Part shown: piece by piece, positions 24,663-33,911 of the stretch
Layout: the number at the start of each line of letters is the position of its first letter
How positions within the stretch are numbered: position 1 is the stretch's first letter
DNA from: Caproiciproducens galactitolivorans
GTDB taxonomy: Bacteria > Bacillota > Clostridia > Oscillospirales > Acutalibacteraceae
NCBI RefSeq assembly: GCF_026672255.1
Contig: NZ_JAPOHA010000008.1
Location: 1-39,366, forward strand
Length of the DNA stretch: 39,366 nt
Direction of reading: 5' to 3'
Notes under the pieces: generated by a model
The model's input: the letters and a program-made list of their open reading frames with translations, nothing else
Databases searched by the model: none
Told to the model about the DNA's origin: nothing
Program-made: the position numbers and the translations under genes

Positions 24663-24701
24663 ATTTTGCTCTGAACAAGGGAAAACATTGAAGGAGGAAA
24701 T

Positions 24702-26558
24702 ATGAAGAAAAAAGGTTTTGGAGTGATCTGGCGCTTTCTAAAGGGAAGTGTCTGGTTTTTTATTACCGCGCTGCTGTTTGCCATGCTGAATACGGCTTTC
24801 AACGCGGTCACGCCGCAGATTATCCGGATTGCGGTGGACTCCGTAATCGGCAGCCGGCCCATGGATTTGCCGGAATGGCTGGGGCGGATTTTTTTGATTC
24901 CAAAAGGCAGCCCCGCGCAAAGCCTGCCGCTGTTTGCCGCCGCCATCCTGCTGGTTGCGGTACTGTCGGGAATTTGTAACTACATAAGCCGTATGGGTGT
25001 GGCAAAAGGGTCGGAAGCCTTTGTAAAATCCCTGCGGGATCAGCTTTTCGGGCATATTCAGCGGCTGCCGTATGCCTGGCATAACCAGCACCAGACGGGG
25101 GAAATCATTCAGCGCTGTACTTCCGACGTGGACGTAATCCGCAATTTCGTCAGCAATCAGCTGCTGGAAGTGTTTCGTACCACGTTTCTGGTAATCCTGT
25201 CCATTTCGATCATGTTTTCCATGAACGTGAAGATTTCACTGATTGCGCTTACGTTCATACCGCTTGTTGCGGCCTATTCCGTAATTTTTTATTCAAAGAT
25301 TGCCAAGCGGTTCCGTCTGGCGGACGAAGCCGAAGGGGTGTTGTCCTCCACGGTACAGGAAAACCTGACCGGCGTGCGGGTCGTGCGCGCATTCGGGAGG
25401 GAACGCTATGAAATTGATCGCTTTGACGAACACAACAACCGCTTTGCCAATCTGTGGATTCGGCTGGGCCGCCTGTTAAGCACCTACTGGGGAATCGGCG
25501 ACCTGATTACCGGCCTGCAAATCCTCACCGTCATCTTCGTCGGCGTTCTTGAGTCCGTGAACGGCAATCTTACGCTTGGCGAATTTCTGGCGTTTGTATC
25601 CTATAATTCCACGCTCATCTGGCCTGTCCGAGGTCTGGGAAGAATTTTATCGGAGATGAGCAAGGCCGGCGTTTCCATCGACCGCGTGTCCTATATTCTG
25701 GACGCGGAAGAAGAGAAGGACGACCCGGACGCCGTTGAGCCGCCGATGAACGGGGATATCGCCTTCCACCATATCAATTACAGCTACGAAGGACAGAAGC
25801 CGGTTCTGAAGGATATCGATTTTACCATTCCTTCCGGCAGCACCTTCGCCATACTGGGCGGTACGGGAAGCGGAAAGTCCACGCTGATGCATCTGCTTGA
25901 CCGGCTGTACGAACTGCCTCCGGAGTGCGGCAGCATTACCATCGGCGGGGTGGACATTGCGAAGATCAAAGCTTCCTGGCTGCGTGAAAATATCGGAATG
26001 GTTTTGCAGGAGCCGTTTCTGTTCTCCCGCACCATTGAAGAAAATATCCGCGCCACAAGACCCGGCGCTTCTTTGGAAGAAGTGCGCCACGCCGCCCGGA
26101 TTGCCTGCGTTGACGACGCGGTGGACGATTTTGCCAACGGCTACGATACCATCGTCGGGGAACGCGGGGTAACGCTTTCGGGCGGACAAAAGCAGCGTGT
26201 GGCGATTGCCCGCATGCTGATGCAGAAGGCGCCCATTATGGTGTTCGACGATTCCCTTTCCGCCGTGGATTCCGAGACGGACGCGCAGATACGCGCGGCG
26301 CTGAAGGAGAACCTGGGAAAAGCGACGGTGATTCTGATTTCCCACCGCATCACAACCCTGATGCAGGCCGACCGGATTCTGGTGCTGGATGACGGCGCCA
26401 TTGCGGAGTTCGGTACACACGAGGAGCTGATTCACCACGACGGCATTTATAAAAGCATTTACGATATTCAAATGAGCAGCGACGACCGGTCTCTGCTGGA
26501 AAAGGAGGAAAGCGAATGGGTTATGATGAACAGGAATACAGCAATGCCTTCGACCTGA
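24702..26558 (+). CDS. Heterodimeric ABC multidrug exporter, subunit with degenerate ATP site (BmrC/YheI-like)
   Basis: A 618-residue half-transporter: six membrane spans (about 15-320) and one ATPase domain with Walker A GGTGSGKST (about 386-394), Q-loop VLQEPFLFS, signature LSGGQ and Walker B IMVFDDSLSAVD. Asp517 stands where the catalytic Glu should be, the usual degenerate site of heterodimeric exporters. The intact LSGGQ completes the active site of the partner. The ATG follows AAGGAGG (24691-24697); the gene overlaps the partner gene by 43 bp. Predicted to pump lipophilic drugs. Expression probably depends on the leader peptide and terminator upstream. Confidence 0.9.
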   Translation: MKKKGFGVIWRFLKGSVWFFITALLFAMLNTAFNAVTPQIIRIAVDSVIGSRPMDLPEWLGRIFLIPKGSPAQSLPLFAAAILLVAVLSGICNYISRMGVAKGSEAFVKSLRDQLFGHIQRLPYAWHNQHQTGEIIQRCTSDVDVIRNFVSNQLLEVFRTTFLVILSISIMFSMNVKISLIALTFIPLVAAYSVIFYSKIAKRFRLADEAEGVLSSTVQENLTGVRVVRAFGRERYEIDRFDEHNNRFANLWIRLGRLLSTYWGIGDLITGLQILTVIFVGVLESVNGNLTLGEFLAFVSYNSTLIWPVRGLGRILSEMSKAGVSIDRVSYILDAEEEKDDPDAVEPPMNGDIAFHHINYSYEGQKPVLKDIDFTIPSGSTFAILGGTGSGKSTLMHLLDRLYELPPECGSITIGGVDIAKIKASWLRENIGMVLQEPFLFSRTIEENIRATRPGASLEEVRHAARIACVDDAVDDFANGYDTIVGERGVTLSGGQKQRVAIARMLMQKAPIMVFDDSLSAVDSETDAQIRAALKENLGKATVILISHRITTLMQADRILVLDDGAIAEFGTHEELIHHDGIYKSIYDIQMSSDDRSLLEKEESEWVMMNRNTAMPST

Positions 26559-28339
26559 AAATCTGGAAGAAAATTATCCCCTATTTAAAGCCTTACCGGC
26601 GCACCTTGTGGATGGTCTGTGTCTTAAATCTTCTCTGCGCCTTTTTTGATATTTCACTACCGCTGTTCCAGCGGTACGCCATCGACCATTTCATTGAGGC
26701 GCACACGACGGAGGGCCTGACTTTCTTCACGCTGGTATACGTGCTTGTCATTGTACTTCAGACCCTCAGCGTAATCGTGTTTACCCGGGGGTGCATGCGG
26801 ATTGACATGAAATTCGGCCGCGACCTCAAGCGGGCGTGCTTTACGCATCTGCAATCCCTGTCGTTTTCGTATTATAACGTTACTCCGGTCGGATACATTC
26901 TGTCGCGGGTCATGAGCGACACAAACCGGATTGCCGACCTGCTGGCATGGAATCTTTTCGACATCCTGTGGGCGACCGTTTACGTGCTCGGGGTCTTTAT
27001 TGCGATGCTGATGCTGAATGTAAAGCTGGCGCTGATCGTCATCCTTGTCGTACCGGCGATTTCACTGCTGACTTTTTATTTTCAGAACCGTATCCTGTAC
27101 TGGAACCGCAAGGTCCGGAAAACAAATTCCCGCATTACCAGCGCGTTCAATGAAGGCATTATGGGCGCCAAAACGTCCAAGACACTGGTGATTGAGGAAA
27201 AGAATCATAAGGATTTTACGGACATTACACAGGTTATGAAAATATCCTCCATCCGTGCCGCGCGGCTTAGTGCTGTTTATATTTCGCTGGTTCTTTTAAT
27301 GAGCTCGATTGCTACTGCTTTGGTGCTGGAACACGGCGGGAACATGGTTTTTCAGAATACGATGCTGCTGGGTACACTCTCCGCGTTTACCGCTTATGCG
27401 GTCGGTATTTTTGAGCCGATTCAGCATATCGCCAGCAATTTCGCGGACTTCATCGCGGTGCAGACCAATATTGAGCGTGTAACCGGCCTGCTGGACAAAG
27501 AACCGGATATCGTTGATTCGCCGGAAGTTGTTGAGAAATACGGCGACGCGTTTCATCCGAAAATGGAAAACTGGGAACCCATCAAGGGCGACATTGCGTT
27601 CTGTGATGTAAGCTTCCGCTACCCGGACGGAAACGAGGACGTTCTCAGCCATTTCAGTCTGAAAATCCCCGCGGGTACCACCGTTGCGATTGTGGGCGAA
27701 ACGGGCGCGGGCAAAAGCACCCTTGTAAACCTTGCCTGCCGCTTCTTCGAGCCAACTTCGGGCAAAATTTTAATCGACGGCCGTGATTACCGCGAGCGCA
27801 GTCAGCTTTGGCTCCATAGCAACATCGGTTATGTACTGCAAAATCCGCACCTGTTTTCCGGTACGGTTATGGAAAATATCCGCTACGGGAAACTGACGGC
27901 TTCCGATGAGGAGGTAAAGCGCGCTGCGGAGGCCGTAAGCGCCGACACGGTCGTGGAAAAGCTGGAAAACGGTTACGACAGCAGCGTTGGGGAAGGCGGA
28001 GACCGCCTTTCTACCGGGGAAAAGCAGCTGATTTCCTTTGCGCGCGCCGTGCTGGCGGACCCGCGTATTTTTGTTCTGGACGAAGCGACTTCTTCGATTG
28101 ATACCCAGACGGAACAGCTCATTCAGGCGGCGATTTCCCACCTGCTGAAAGACCGCACCTCCTTCCTGATCGCCCACCGCCTTTCCACCATCCGCCACGC
28201 GGATCTGATTCTGGTGGTGAAGGATGGCAAGATCGTGGAACAGGGCCGCCACGAGGAGCTTTTACAGAAAAAAGGCTACTACCACACGCTGTACAGCCGC
28301 CAATTCGCGGAGGAATCCGCGATGCGTGTGCTGAGTTAA
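26516..28339 (+). CDS. Heterodimeric ABC multidrug exporter, catalytic subunit (BmrD/YheH-like)
   Basis: A 607-residue half-transporter with six membrane spans (about 25-320) and an ATPase domain: Walker A GETGAGKST (about 398-406), VLQNPHLFSG, Walker B IFVLDEATSSID with the catalytic Glu523 intact, and the switch IAHRLST. Its signature is the degenerate LSTGE, which would pair with the Asp-containing site of the upstream subunit. The two degenerate features thus fall in the same composite site, as expected for a heterodimer. The ATG at 26516 has AAAGGAGG (26501-26508) inside the upstream gene. The insert ahead of the ATPase domain (about 325-365) is longer than in the partner. Confidence 0.9.
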   Translation: MGYDEQEYSNAFDLKIWKKIIPYLKPYRRTLWMVCVLNLLCAFFDISLPLFQRYAIDHFIEAHTTEGLTFFTLVYVLVIVLQTLSVIVFTRGCMRIDMKFGRDLKRACFTHLQSLSFSYYNVTPVGYILSRVMSDTNRIADLLAWNLFDILWATVYVLGVFIAMLMLNVKLALIVILVVPAISLLTFYFQNRILYWNRKVRKTNSRITSAFNEGIMGAKTSKTLVIEEKNHKDFTDITQVMKISSIRAARLSAVYISLVLLMSSIATALVLEHGGNMVFQNTMLLGTLSAFTAYAVGIFEPIQHIASNFADFIAVQTNIERVTGLLDKEPDIVDSPEVVEKYGDAFHPKMENWEPIKGDIAFCDVSFRYPDGNEDVLSHFSLKIPAGTTVAIVGETGAGKSTLVNLACRFFEPTSGKILIDGRDYRERSQLWLHSNIGYVLQNPHLFSGTVMENIRYGKLTASDEEVKRAAEAVSADTVVEKLENGYDSSVGEGGDRLSTGEKQLISFARAVLADPRIFVLDEATSSIDTQTEQLIQAAISHLLKDRTSFLIAHRLSTIRHADLILVVKDGKIVEQGRHEELLQKKGYYHTLYSRQFAEESAMRVLS

Positions 28340-28357
28340 AATTTTTAGATGTGAATA

Positions 28358-28409
28358 AAAGAAAAAGCGGAACGATTACCGTGCAGGTTCATCGTTCCGC
28401 TTTTTCTTT
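28358..28409 (+). terminator. Terminator of the ABC exporter operon
   Basis: A perfect 19-bp stem (28358-28376 with 28391-28409) with a 14-base loop, ending in CTTTTTCTTT. Symmetric A/T tails allow both directions. Confidence 0.92.
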
Positions 28410-28465
28410 GGCTGTTTTAAAACAAATCTTTTCTATTCTTCTTTGCTTGTAAGCCTTCCGTTAGG

Positions 28466-28494
28466 ATGACAAAAGCGTAATTTCATACTATAAT
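28466..28494 (+). promoter_or_regulatory. Promoter of the DUF4317 gene
   Basis: ATGACA (28466-28471), 17 bases, TATAAT (28489-28494). It lies 49 bp before the gene start, with GAGG close to the ATG. Confidence 0.82.
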
Positions 28495-28542
28495 AAAATA
28501 CGGAATCAAAACGAAATTACATAGAGAATTGATGAGGATATT

Positions 28543-29673
28543 ATGAACGAAAAAGAAATTTCAGAGATTCGCCGCCGCTTCCGTCCGGAGAAGAGCAATA
28601 TTTCCCGGATTCGCGGCTGCTACGTGAACGAGCAGAGAGAAATTGTTTCCGAATTCAGTCAATCGCTTGCTTTAATGCCCCAGGAAGAATCCGAAGAACT
28701 TTTGGCAATTCTGAAGAAAACACTGTCCGGAACGGTCGGAAAGAACCTGATTGACATCGAATTTGCAACCCGGCAAGTTCTGGAAGGGGAGGAACATAAG
28801 TTACTGATGGCACTCAGAGATTCCTCTCTGGATGATGAGAATGCGGTGCATGAATTCTACGGACGCGTCATAGAGACGCTTAATATGGAAGGCAATTATC
28901 TGATTCTTTTGGCCTGCGACAAATATGATGTCCCTTACTACGCAAAAGACGGAGAAAAGCAGGAGGATTCGTCCGAAGTATTTTCGTATTTTCTGTGCAG
29001 TATCTGTCCTGTTAAATTGACGAAACCGGCGCTTGGCTACTATGCCTGCGAAAACATATTCCGCAATATCACGGCGGACTGGGTTGTTTCGGCGCCGGAA
29101 CTGGGATTCCTGTTTCCGGCTTTTGACGACCGCAGCGCCAACATTTATAACGCCGTCTACTACTCCCGTAATCTTGCGGAGAACCACGAGGAATTTGTGG
29201 ATACGGTGTTCAAAAGCGAAATTCCGATGCCTGCCGCCGTACAGAAAGAAACATTCCAATCGATTTTGGGCGACACCCTTGCCGACGATTGCAGTTACGA
29301 CGTAATGCAGGCGGTTCACGGGCAATTATCCGAAATGATCGAAGAGCACAAAACAAACAAAGTGGAAGAGCCGCTGGTCATTTCCAAGAAAACGGTAAAA
29401 AGCGTTCTGGAATCCTGCGGCGTTCCGGAAGCCCGTGTGACTTCATTTGAAGAAAAGTATGACGCCGAGTTCGGGGCCGATACACAGATCAGTCCACGGA
29501 ATCTTATTGATGCCAAGCAGTTTGAACTCCGCACTCCCGATGTGACAATCCGCGTGAATCCGGAGCGCAGCGACTTGATCGAAACCCGTATGATCAACGG
29601 CGCTAAATACATCTTGATCCGTGCGGACGAAGGGGTTGAGGTAAACGGCGTGAACATTCATATTTCGGAATAG
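28543..29673 (+). CDS. DUF4317 family protein
   Basis: A 376-residue soluble protein that I recognise as DUF4317, widespread in gut Clostridia. Conserved-looking parts are the N-terminal EIRRRFRPEKSNISRIRGCY, LLALRD-like and LLACDKYDVPY segments, FLCSICPVKL and a C-terminal half rich in charged residues ending in a beta-rich segment (GVEVNGVNIHI). No signal peptide, membrane span or known catalytic motif. It is a single-gene unit with a good promoter and a strong terminator. Its function is not established, and the neighbours do not help. Confidence 0.85.
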   Translation: MNEKEISEIRRRFRPEKSNISRIRGCYVNEQREIVSEFSQSLALMPQEESEELLAILKKTLSGTVGKNLIDIEFATRQVLEGEEHKLLMALRDSSLDDENAVHEFYGRVIETLNMEGNYLILLACDKYDVPYYAKDGEKQEDSSEVFSYFLCSICPVKLTKPALGYYACENIFRNITADWVVSAPELGFLFPAFDDRSANIYNAVYYSRNLAENHEEFVDTVFKSEIPMPAAVQKETFQSILGDTLADDCSYDVMQAVHGQLSEMIEEHKTNKVEEPLVISKKTVKSVLESCGVPEARVTSFEEKYDAEFGADTQISPRNLIDAKQFELRTPDVTIRVNPERSDLIETRMINGAKYILIRADEGVEVNGVNIHISE

Positions 29674-29735
29674 CAATTACCGGCCATACATTCCTTTCCA
29701 ATTTTGCCGCAGCCCTTCTTGAAACTGAGATATGC

Positions 29736-29789
29736 AAACACCCTCGTTTTTTATCTTAGGTGATGCCTAATTAAAAAACGAGGGTGTTT
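29736..29789. terminator. Bidirectional terminator between DUF4317 and the Tim44-like gene
   Basis: A perfect 18-bp stem (29736-29753 with 29772-29789) containing CACCCTCG/CGAGGGTG, with an inner TTAGG/CCTAA hairpin (29756-29770). A- and T-rich ends serve both convergent genes. Confidence 0.88.
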
Positions 29790-29829
29790 TTTACGATGCT
29801 TCAAGTGCGCCTTTATGAAAATATTCACT

Positions 29830-30564
29830 TTAAAGAGCATTCAAATCCAATTCATCCTTTTGCTTTATTTCATCAAAAACCCATGCGCCCTTCTCTTTTA
29901 TCAGCTTCCAATATTCCACAAAGGGTTTGCTTCTCTTTGAACCGGATTTTAGGCTCATCGTTTGATCATCAATAATATAGTCGATTGCCTTTGCCTTTAT
30001 ATAAATCCACATGAAATCATTCCTGTCACCGTCAAAATCTTCAACGTCAACGGGTATTGCTTCCATGAGCCGAATGTTTTTAAGGATGTTTTTTTCGTGG
30101 CGGACGATCATCCATTCAGACTTTATTTGATACTGGTCATAAAGAGACCGACTTAGGCAGTTGCTCGCTAAATCTTGATTCCGTTCCATCCACGCATTTT
30201 GCACTTTGTAAAAAATAGTTTCTATTGTCTTTTTGTAATCTTTATAATTCCAGGAATGATCCATTTTTTCAAGTCGTTTCATGATACCGCGGGCTTTCGC
30301 ACCTTTTACATGGATGCGTATAAAGAATACGATCGCTCCTCCTGAAGCAACGGCTCCAAATATGATGTAGTTAAAGAACCGTGAAAGTGGGGATGACGGT
30401 TGTCTATTACTTGAAAAACTGTGTGTTCCGCCTGTTCCACCGCCGCCGCCGCCGCCGCTTCCTCCTCCGCCGCCACCGGCTCTTGCCATTGCAGCATGGG
30501 CAGGCAATACGATCAGGAGAAGCAGCACCACGACCATCATGATTATTTTTTTCTTCATCAGCAT
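29830..30564 (-). CDS. Membrane protein with Gly-rich segment and Tim44-like domain
   Basis: A 244-residue protein: a signal-like hydrophobic N-terminus (IIMMVVVLLLLIVLPAHA), a Gly/Ser run (about residues 30-48), a second membrane span (FFNYIIFGAVASGGAIVFFI, about 64-83), then a Tim44-like (NTF2-fold) domain from about residue 100 with MERNQDLASNCLS and a beta-rich tail. Bacterial Tim44-like proteins of this layout are common in Firmicutes; their role at the envelope is not well defined. The ATG at 30564 is six bases after AGGGGG, so the 45 codons of longer open frame are dropped. It is transcribed alone, convergent with DUF4317. Confidence 0.75.
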   Translation of the reverse strand: MLMKKKIIMMVVVLLLLIVLPAHAAMARAGGGGGGSGGGGGGGTGGTHSFSSNRQPSSPLSRFFNYIIFGAVASGGAIVFFIRIHVKGAKARGIMKRLEKMDHSWNYKDYKKTIETIFYKVQNAWMERNQDLASNCLSRSLYDQYQIKSEWMIVRHEKNILKNIRLMEAIPVDVEDFDGDRNDFMWIYIKAKAIDYIIDDQTMSLKSGSKRSKPFVEYWKLIKEKGAWVFDEIKQKDELDLNAL

Positions 30565-30661
30565 TGATATCCCCCTATAGGACAGGATTTTTTTGTTTTC
30601 GTTGCACAAGAGAATCCAACAAAGCGCAAGAATAAATTTTCCGAATCTGCGATATTTTTCT

Positions 30662-30690
30662 ATTATACTTCTATTTTTCGTCCTATGCAA
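30662..30690 (-). promoter_or_regulatory. Promoter of the Tim44-like gene
   Basis: Read on the minus strand: TTGCAT (30690-30685), 17 bases, TATAAT (30667-30662). It sits about 100 bp before the start at 30564. Confidence 0.65.
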
Positions 30691-30726
30691 TGTTGCCATA
30701 TTTTAAAATCCTCTTTCCGGTAAAAG

Positions 30727-30763
30727 GAGGCATAGGCTCAGGTTTCCCTTGAGCCTATGCCTC
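30727..30763 (-). terminator. Terminator of the large secreted-protein gene
   Basis: A perfect 14-bp stem, GAGGCATAGGCTCA (30727-30740) / TGAGCCTATGCCTC (30750-30763), with a 9-base loop. On the minus strand it is followed by CTTTTACC, about 40 bp after the gene's stop. Confidence 0.82.
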
Positions 30764-30805
30764 GAAAATAAGAGAAATTTATACGAATGCGTATGGCATG
30801 AATCT

Positions 30806-33790
30806 TTATCCTACCGTGGCAACAAAAATTCTTGCACCGTTCACATAAATTCCGGCTGCGGAACCTGCCGCACCGGTGGAGGTAATTTTGTAGAAATAAT
30901 CGTTGCCGGATTTGGAAACCGGAGCAAGCTTAAAGTTTGGAGAACCGACCGTAACGGCTGGAACCGTGGCTGAGGTAATCTTGAAGGTGTAGGCGCCGTG
31001 CACGGTTAAATCCACCGTCGTATCGCTTGTAAAGGAAGTTCCTTTTACGGTGGCAACAAAAATTCTTGTACCGTTTACATAGATTCCGGCCGCGGAACCT
31101 GCCGCACCGGCGGAGGTAATTTTGTAGAAATAATCATTGCCGGATTTGGAAACATAGGAAAGCCGGAAACAGGGGGACCCAACGGTAACAGTCGGAGCCG
31201 CCGATGAATTAATCTTGAACATGTAAGAACCATCTACGGCTATATCCATGGTTGTATCGCTTGTGAAAGAATGCCCCTTTACCGTAGCGACAAAGATTTT
31301 ATTCCCGTTCAGGTATATACCTGTTCCCGAATCGACGGGGCCGACTGCGGAAAGCCTGTAGAAGTATTCGTTGCCGTTCTTGGAAGCCAATTCTACCTTG
31401 AATACGCCGCTTGTACCGGCTACAACGGAAGGTACGGCCGATGCAGTCACTTTCATAATGTAGCTGGAACCCGCTTCAACCGAGAGGGCGGCGTTTGTGT
31501 CGGAAACGGCATCCGGAGTAGCAATGGCGGTAATCGCGCATTTGGCTGTACCGTAATCGTCCAATTCATAACCGTCCGCGTCATACAGGGTTGCGGTCAG
31601 CGTTGTTTTGTTCTCCGACGCGAAAACCGGGTCGAAACCGTTTACTTTTACGGTCGCGGAAGCGCCGGAGGAGGTGAGCTCAAAAATGTCGCTCCTGCCG
31701 TCAAGTTCCCAGGCAATGCTGGCCCCGGCGGGGATGGAGGTACCGGCCGGATAAGCGGTTGCGGTGAATGTCTCCGAATAGCCCTTGGCAATATTGGAGG
31801 AGTCTTTATTCATGACAAGGCCTGCAAAGGAAAGGGACGCAATTTTAAAAGTATCAATGGATGTGCCCGCGGTTTTTGCAAGTGTGAACCCGCAGGTGTT
31901 GAAATCGTCCGCGTCGACTGCATCGGAAGCAGCCTTAAAGACGGTGGTACCGGCCGCAAAGGCTTTGTCGGTCAGCATCAGTGTAACGCCGGAGGCGCTG
32001 TCGGCTACATAAAGGTTTCCGGCCGCGATCTTCATTGTGCCGTCCCCGTTAATCGTATCTGCCGTAACCATACCGTTAAATGTCAGAGTAGTATCGGAAT
32101 CCAGGGAAATGGTGCCGACCGTAACGGGGCCGCTGACGGTTGCGCTTGTGTCTTCATACTGGGAAGAAATCGTTCCGTTTTTCGCGTTGGCGGGAGCGGG
32201 GATTTTTCCAATAAATTCTTCGCTGTCATCCCCGACATGCACCGTTGTCTCGCGGGAATCGAGGTCGATGGCATTCACGTTAAGGTCATCGCCGGATAAG
32301 GTAATGGAACCGTCCGCACTCGATTTAACGCCTGCACAGGTGATTTTGGATTCCCTGGAGGACATCAGAATATCCTGCGCGGTAATCTTGCCCGTAACAA
32401 TCGGGGTATCCGAATCATTCGAAATGATGGTAACCGTGCCGTTGGCGCAGATTGTCCCGGTTATTCCTGCGTTTACGGTTACGTTGCTGTCCGAATCAAG
32501 GGCTACATCGGTAACATCGATATTTCCGACTTTTCCGCCGCTTATCAGAACCGCGTCTCCGCCCGATGTGACCGGCGCCCCGCTCATCGTGATGTCGCCG
32601 ACGGTGCCGTCCGTAACTTCAACCGTGCCGCTTTTTACGTCGATCGAACCGACTCTCGCGTCACCGATTTGGAGATCGCCGACATAGCCGGAAATTTTCT
32701 TTACAGCGGTTTTTTCGTCGACATGCACGCTTGTGGTGCCCTTGGGGAATACCACTTCGCTGTCGGTTACGTTACTTGTTTTTGCATTCACGTCGCCGCT
32801 CAGCATGGTTTTTCCGTCCGTTTTTTGAATGGTAAAAACTTTGCTGTCGGGCAGCAGGGTTGCCGCATCTACTTTTTTCTCAATTTTTGTTTTCAGGGTG
32901 TAAGAATCCCCGGAACTGGTCGACGCTTTGTAAGTAGAACCGTCTGCAACCAGCTTCTTCACCGTGATGCTCACGTTCATGGTTCCGGCGTCCTGTGTGT
33001 ACAGGTTCGTTTCGGAAGAGAAGGCCCTGCCTACGGTAGCAGTCGGGAATCGGGTGAATTTCGAAGCATCGTCTGCGACCGACGTATGTACGTCACTGCC
33101 CGTTATGCTGAAACTGTAGGCGGTTTTATCCGTAATACCGGAGGTCGCCGCAGTTAAGTCGGCGGCCTCAAAAGTCGCCAGTGCGGAATCCGCGCTTGGC
33201 TTGGCTTTGTAAATCCCTAAAGTCTTTTTATAGTTGGCATTCTGAGCGAAAGTTTCGAAATCGTCGAAGCCTATGCCGGAATCCTTTGTGGCATAATGGG
33301 GATCATACTCGCCGAAAACGATCTGATCTTTGTCATAAACATATACGGTAAGGTTGTTCCTTGCTTTCACCGTGTAATCATTTCCGTCGTCGTCGGTGTA
33401 GCTGCCTTCATAAAGAACAGAGATCACTTCCTTACCGGAAGCCGTGCTGCTTTTCAGCCGGAGTGTCGCCGTATCGGTGGAATTGTCCACCTTTAGCGAA
33501 ACAAGGTTGTCGCCGGAAACATGGGCGATGGCGCTGATCTTCTCGTCGCTGACCCTCTTATGGCCGGTCGTTTCAAAAAGGAAATCATTGCCGCTGTTAA
33601 GCAGAAAATCCGTAAGGTTGGCGGTATTTGCCGTACCGCCGTTAACAAGATAAATTTCGTCCCGATTGGTGTCGTTGATTGCGCCGGTCATGGACTTTGT
33701 CGCCGCCGCGGCGGCGACGGATGAAAAACTGCTGATAATCAGCATAGACGCAAGTACGAGAGAAAGAACTTTTGTTTTAATCTTTTTCAT
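30806..33790 (-). CDS. Large secreted beta-rich protein with three C-terminal repeats
   Basis: A 994-residue exported protein. A classical signal peptide (KTKVLSLVLASMLIISSF, ending near VAAAAA) is followed by a long N-terminal region, then an Ala/Thr/Asp/Val-rich stretch of short beta-strand-like units (about 330-560; for example VGNIDVTDVALDSDSN) suggesting a beta-helix or adhesin-like stalk, an Ig-like segment (about 660-760) and three 78-residue repeats to the end. No LPxTG, SLH, CWB or XrtG-type tag was seen, so anchoring is unclear. The ATG at 33790 is nine bases after AGGAGG; 12 upstream codons are dropped. It lies 120 bp after the RsgI-like gene on the same strand and may be part of that regulon. 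Confidence 0.8.
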   Translation of the reverse strand: MKKIKTKVLSLVLASMLIISSFSSVAAAAATKSMTGAINDTNRDEIYLVNGGTANTANLTDFLLNSGNDFLFETTGHKRVSDEKISAIAHVSGDNLVSLKVDNSTDTATLRLKSSTASGKEVISVLYEGSYTDDDGNDYTVKARNNLTVYVYDKDQIVFGEYDPHYATKDSGIGFDDFETFAQNANYKKTLGIYKAKPSADSALATFEAADLTAATSGITDKTAYSFSITGSDVHTSVADDASKFTRFPTATVGRAFSSETNLYTQDAGTMNVSITVKKLVADGSTYKASTSSGDSYTLKTKIEKKVDAATLLPDSKVFTIQKTDGKTMLSGDVNAKTSNVTDSEVVFPKGTTSVHVDEKTAVKKISGYVGDLQIGDARVGSIDVKSGTVEVTDGTVGDITMSGAPVTSGGDAVLISGGKVGNIDVTDVALDSDSNVTVNAGITGTICANGTVTIISNDSDTPIVTGKITAQDILMSSRESKITCAGVKSSADGSITLSGDDLNVNAIDLDSRETTVHVGDDSEEFIGKIPAPANAKNGTISSQYEDTSATVSGPVTVGTISLDSDTTLTFNGMVTADTINGDGTMKIAAGNLYVADSASGVTLMLTDKAFAAGTTVFKAASDAVDADDFNTCGFTLAKTAGTSIDTFKIASLSFAGLVMNKDSSNIAKGYSETFTATAYPAGTSIPAGASIAWELDGRSDIFELTSSGASATVKVNGFDPVFASENKTTLTATLYDADGYELDDYGTAKCAITAIATPDAVSDTNAALSVEAGSSYIMKVTASAVPSVVAGTSGVFKVELASKNGNEYFYRLSAVGPVDSGTGIYLNGNKIFVATVKGHSFTSDTTMDIAVDGSYMFKINSSAAPTVTVGSPCFRLSYVSKSGNDYFYKITSAGAAGSAAGIYVNGTRIFVATVKGTSFTSDTTVDLTVHGAYTFKITSATVPAVTVGSPNFKLAPVSKSGNDYFYKITSTGAAGSAAGIYVNGARIFVATVG
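30816..31517 (-). repeat. Three tandem 234-bp repeats encoding 78-residue units
   Basis: Units begin (plus coordinates) at 30816, 31050 and 31284, exactly 234 bp apart. Each encodes a pattern YxFKIxS...P.VTVGSP.F...SKSGNDYFYKI, then GIYVNGxxIFVATV. Over the first 104 bp, units one and two differ at about six positions, while the third is more diverged, so the two C-terminal copies duplicated or converted recently. The last copy ends the protein. Confidence 0.85.
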
Positions 33791-33911
33791 TTTGCAAATC
33801 CTCCTGATTGATTGGTGTTTTTGCAAATTCAGTGATGAAAATGCGGTGATGATTTTTCCGGCGGGATGCCGCAGCCGTATCCATAATATGGTTTATTTGA
33901 TTTGGAATCCC

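Noticed and set aside
31271-32299. 342-codon plus-strand frame opposite the secreted protein
   Set aside because: It is an antisense shadow of the repeat- and Gly/Val-rich coding sequence, with no ribosome site or recognisable domain.
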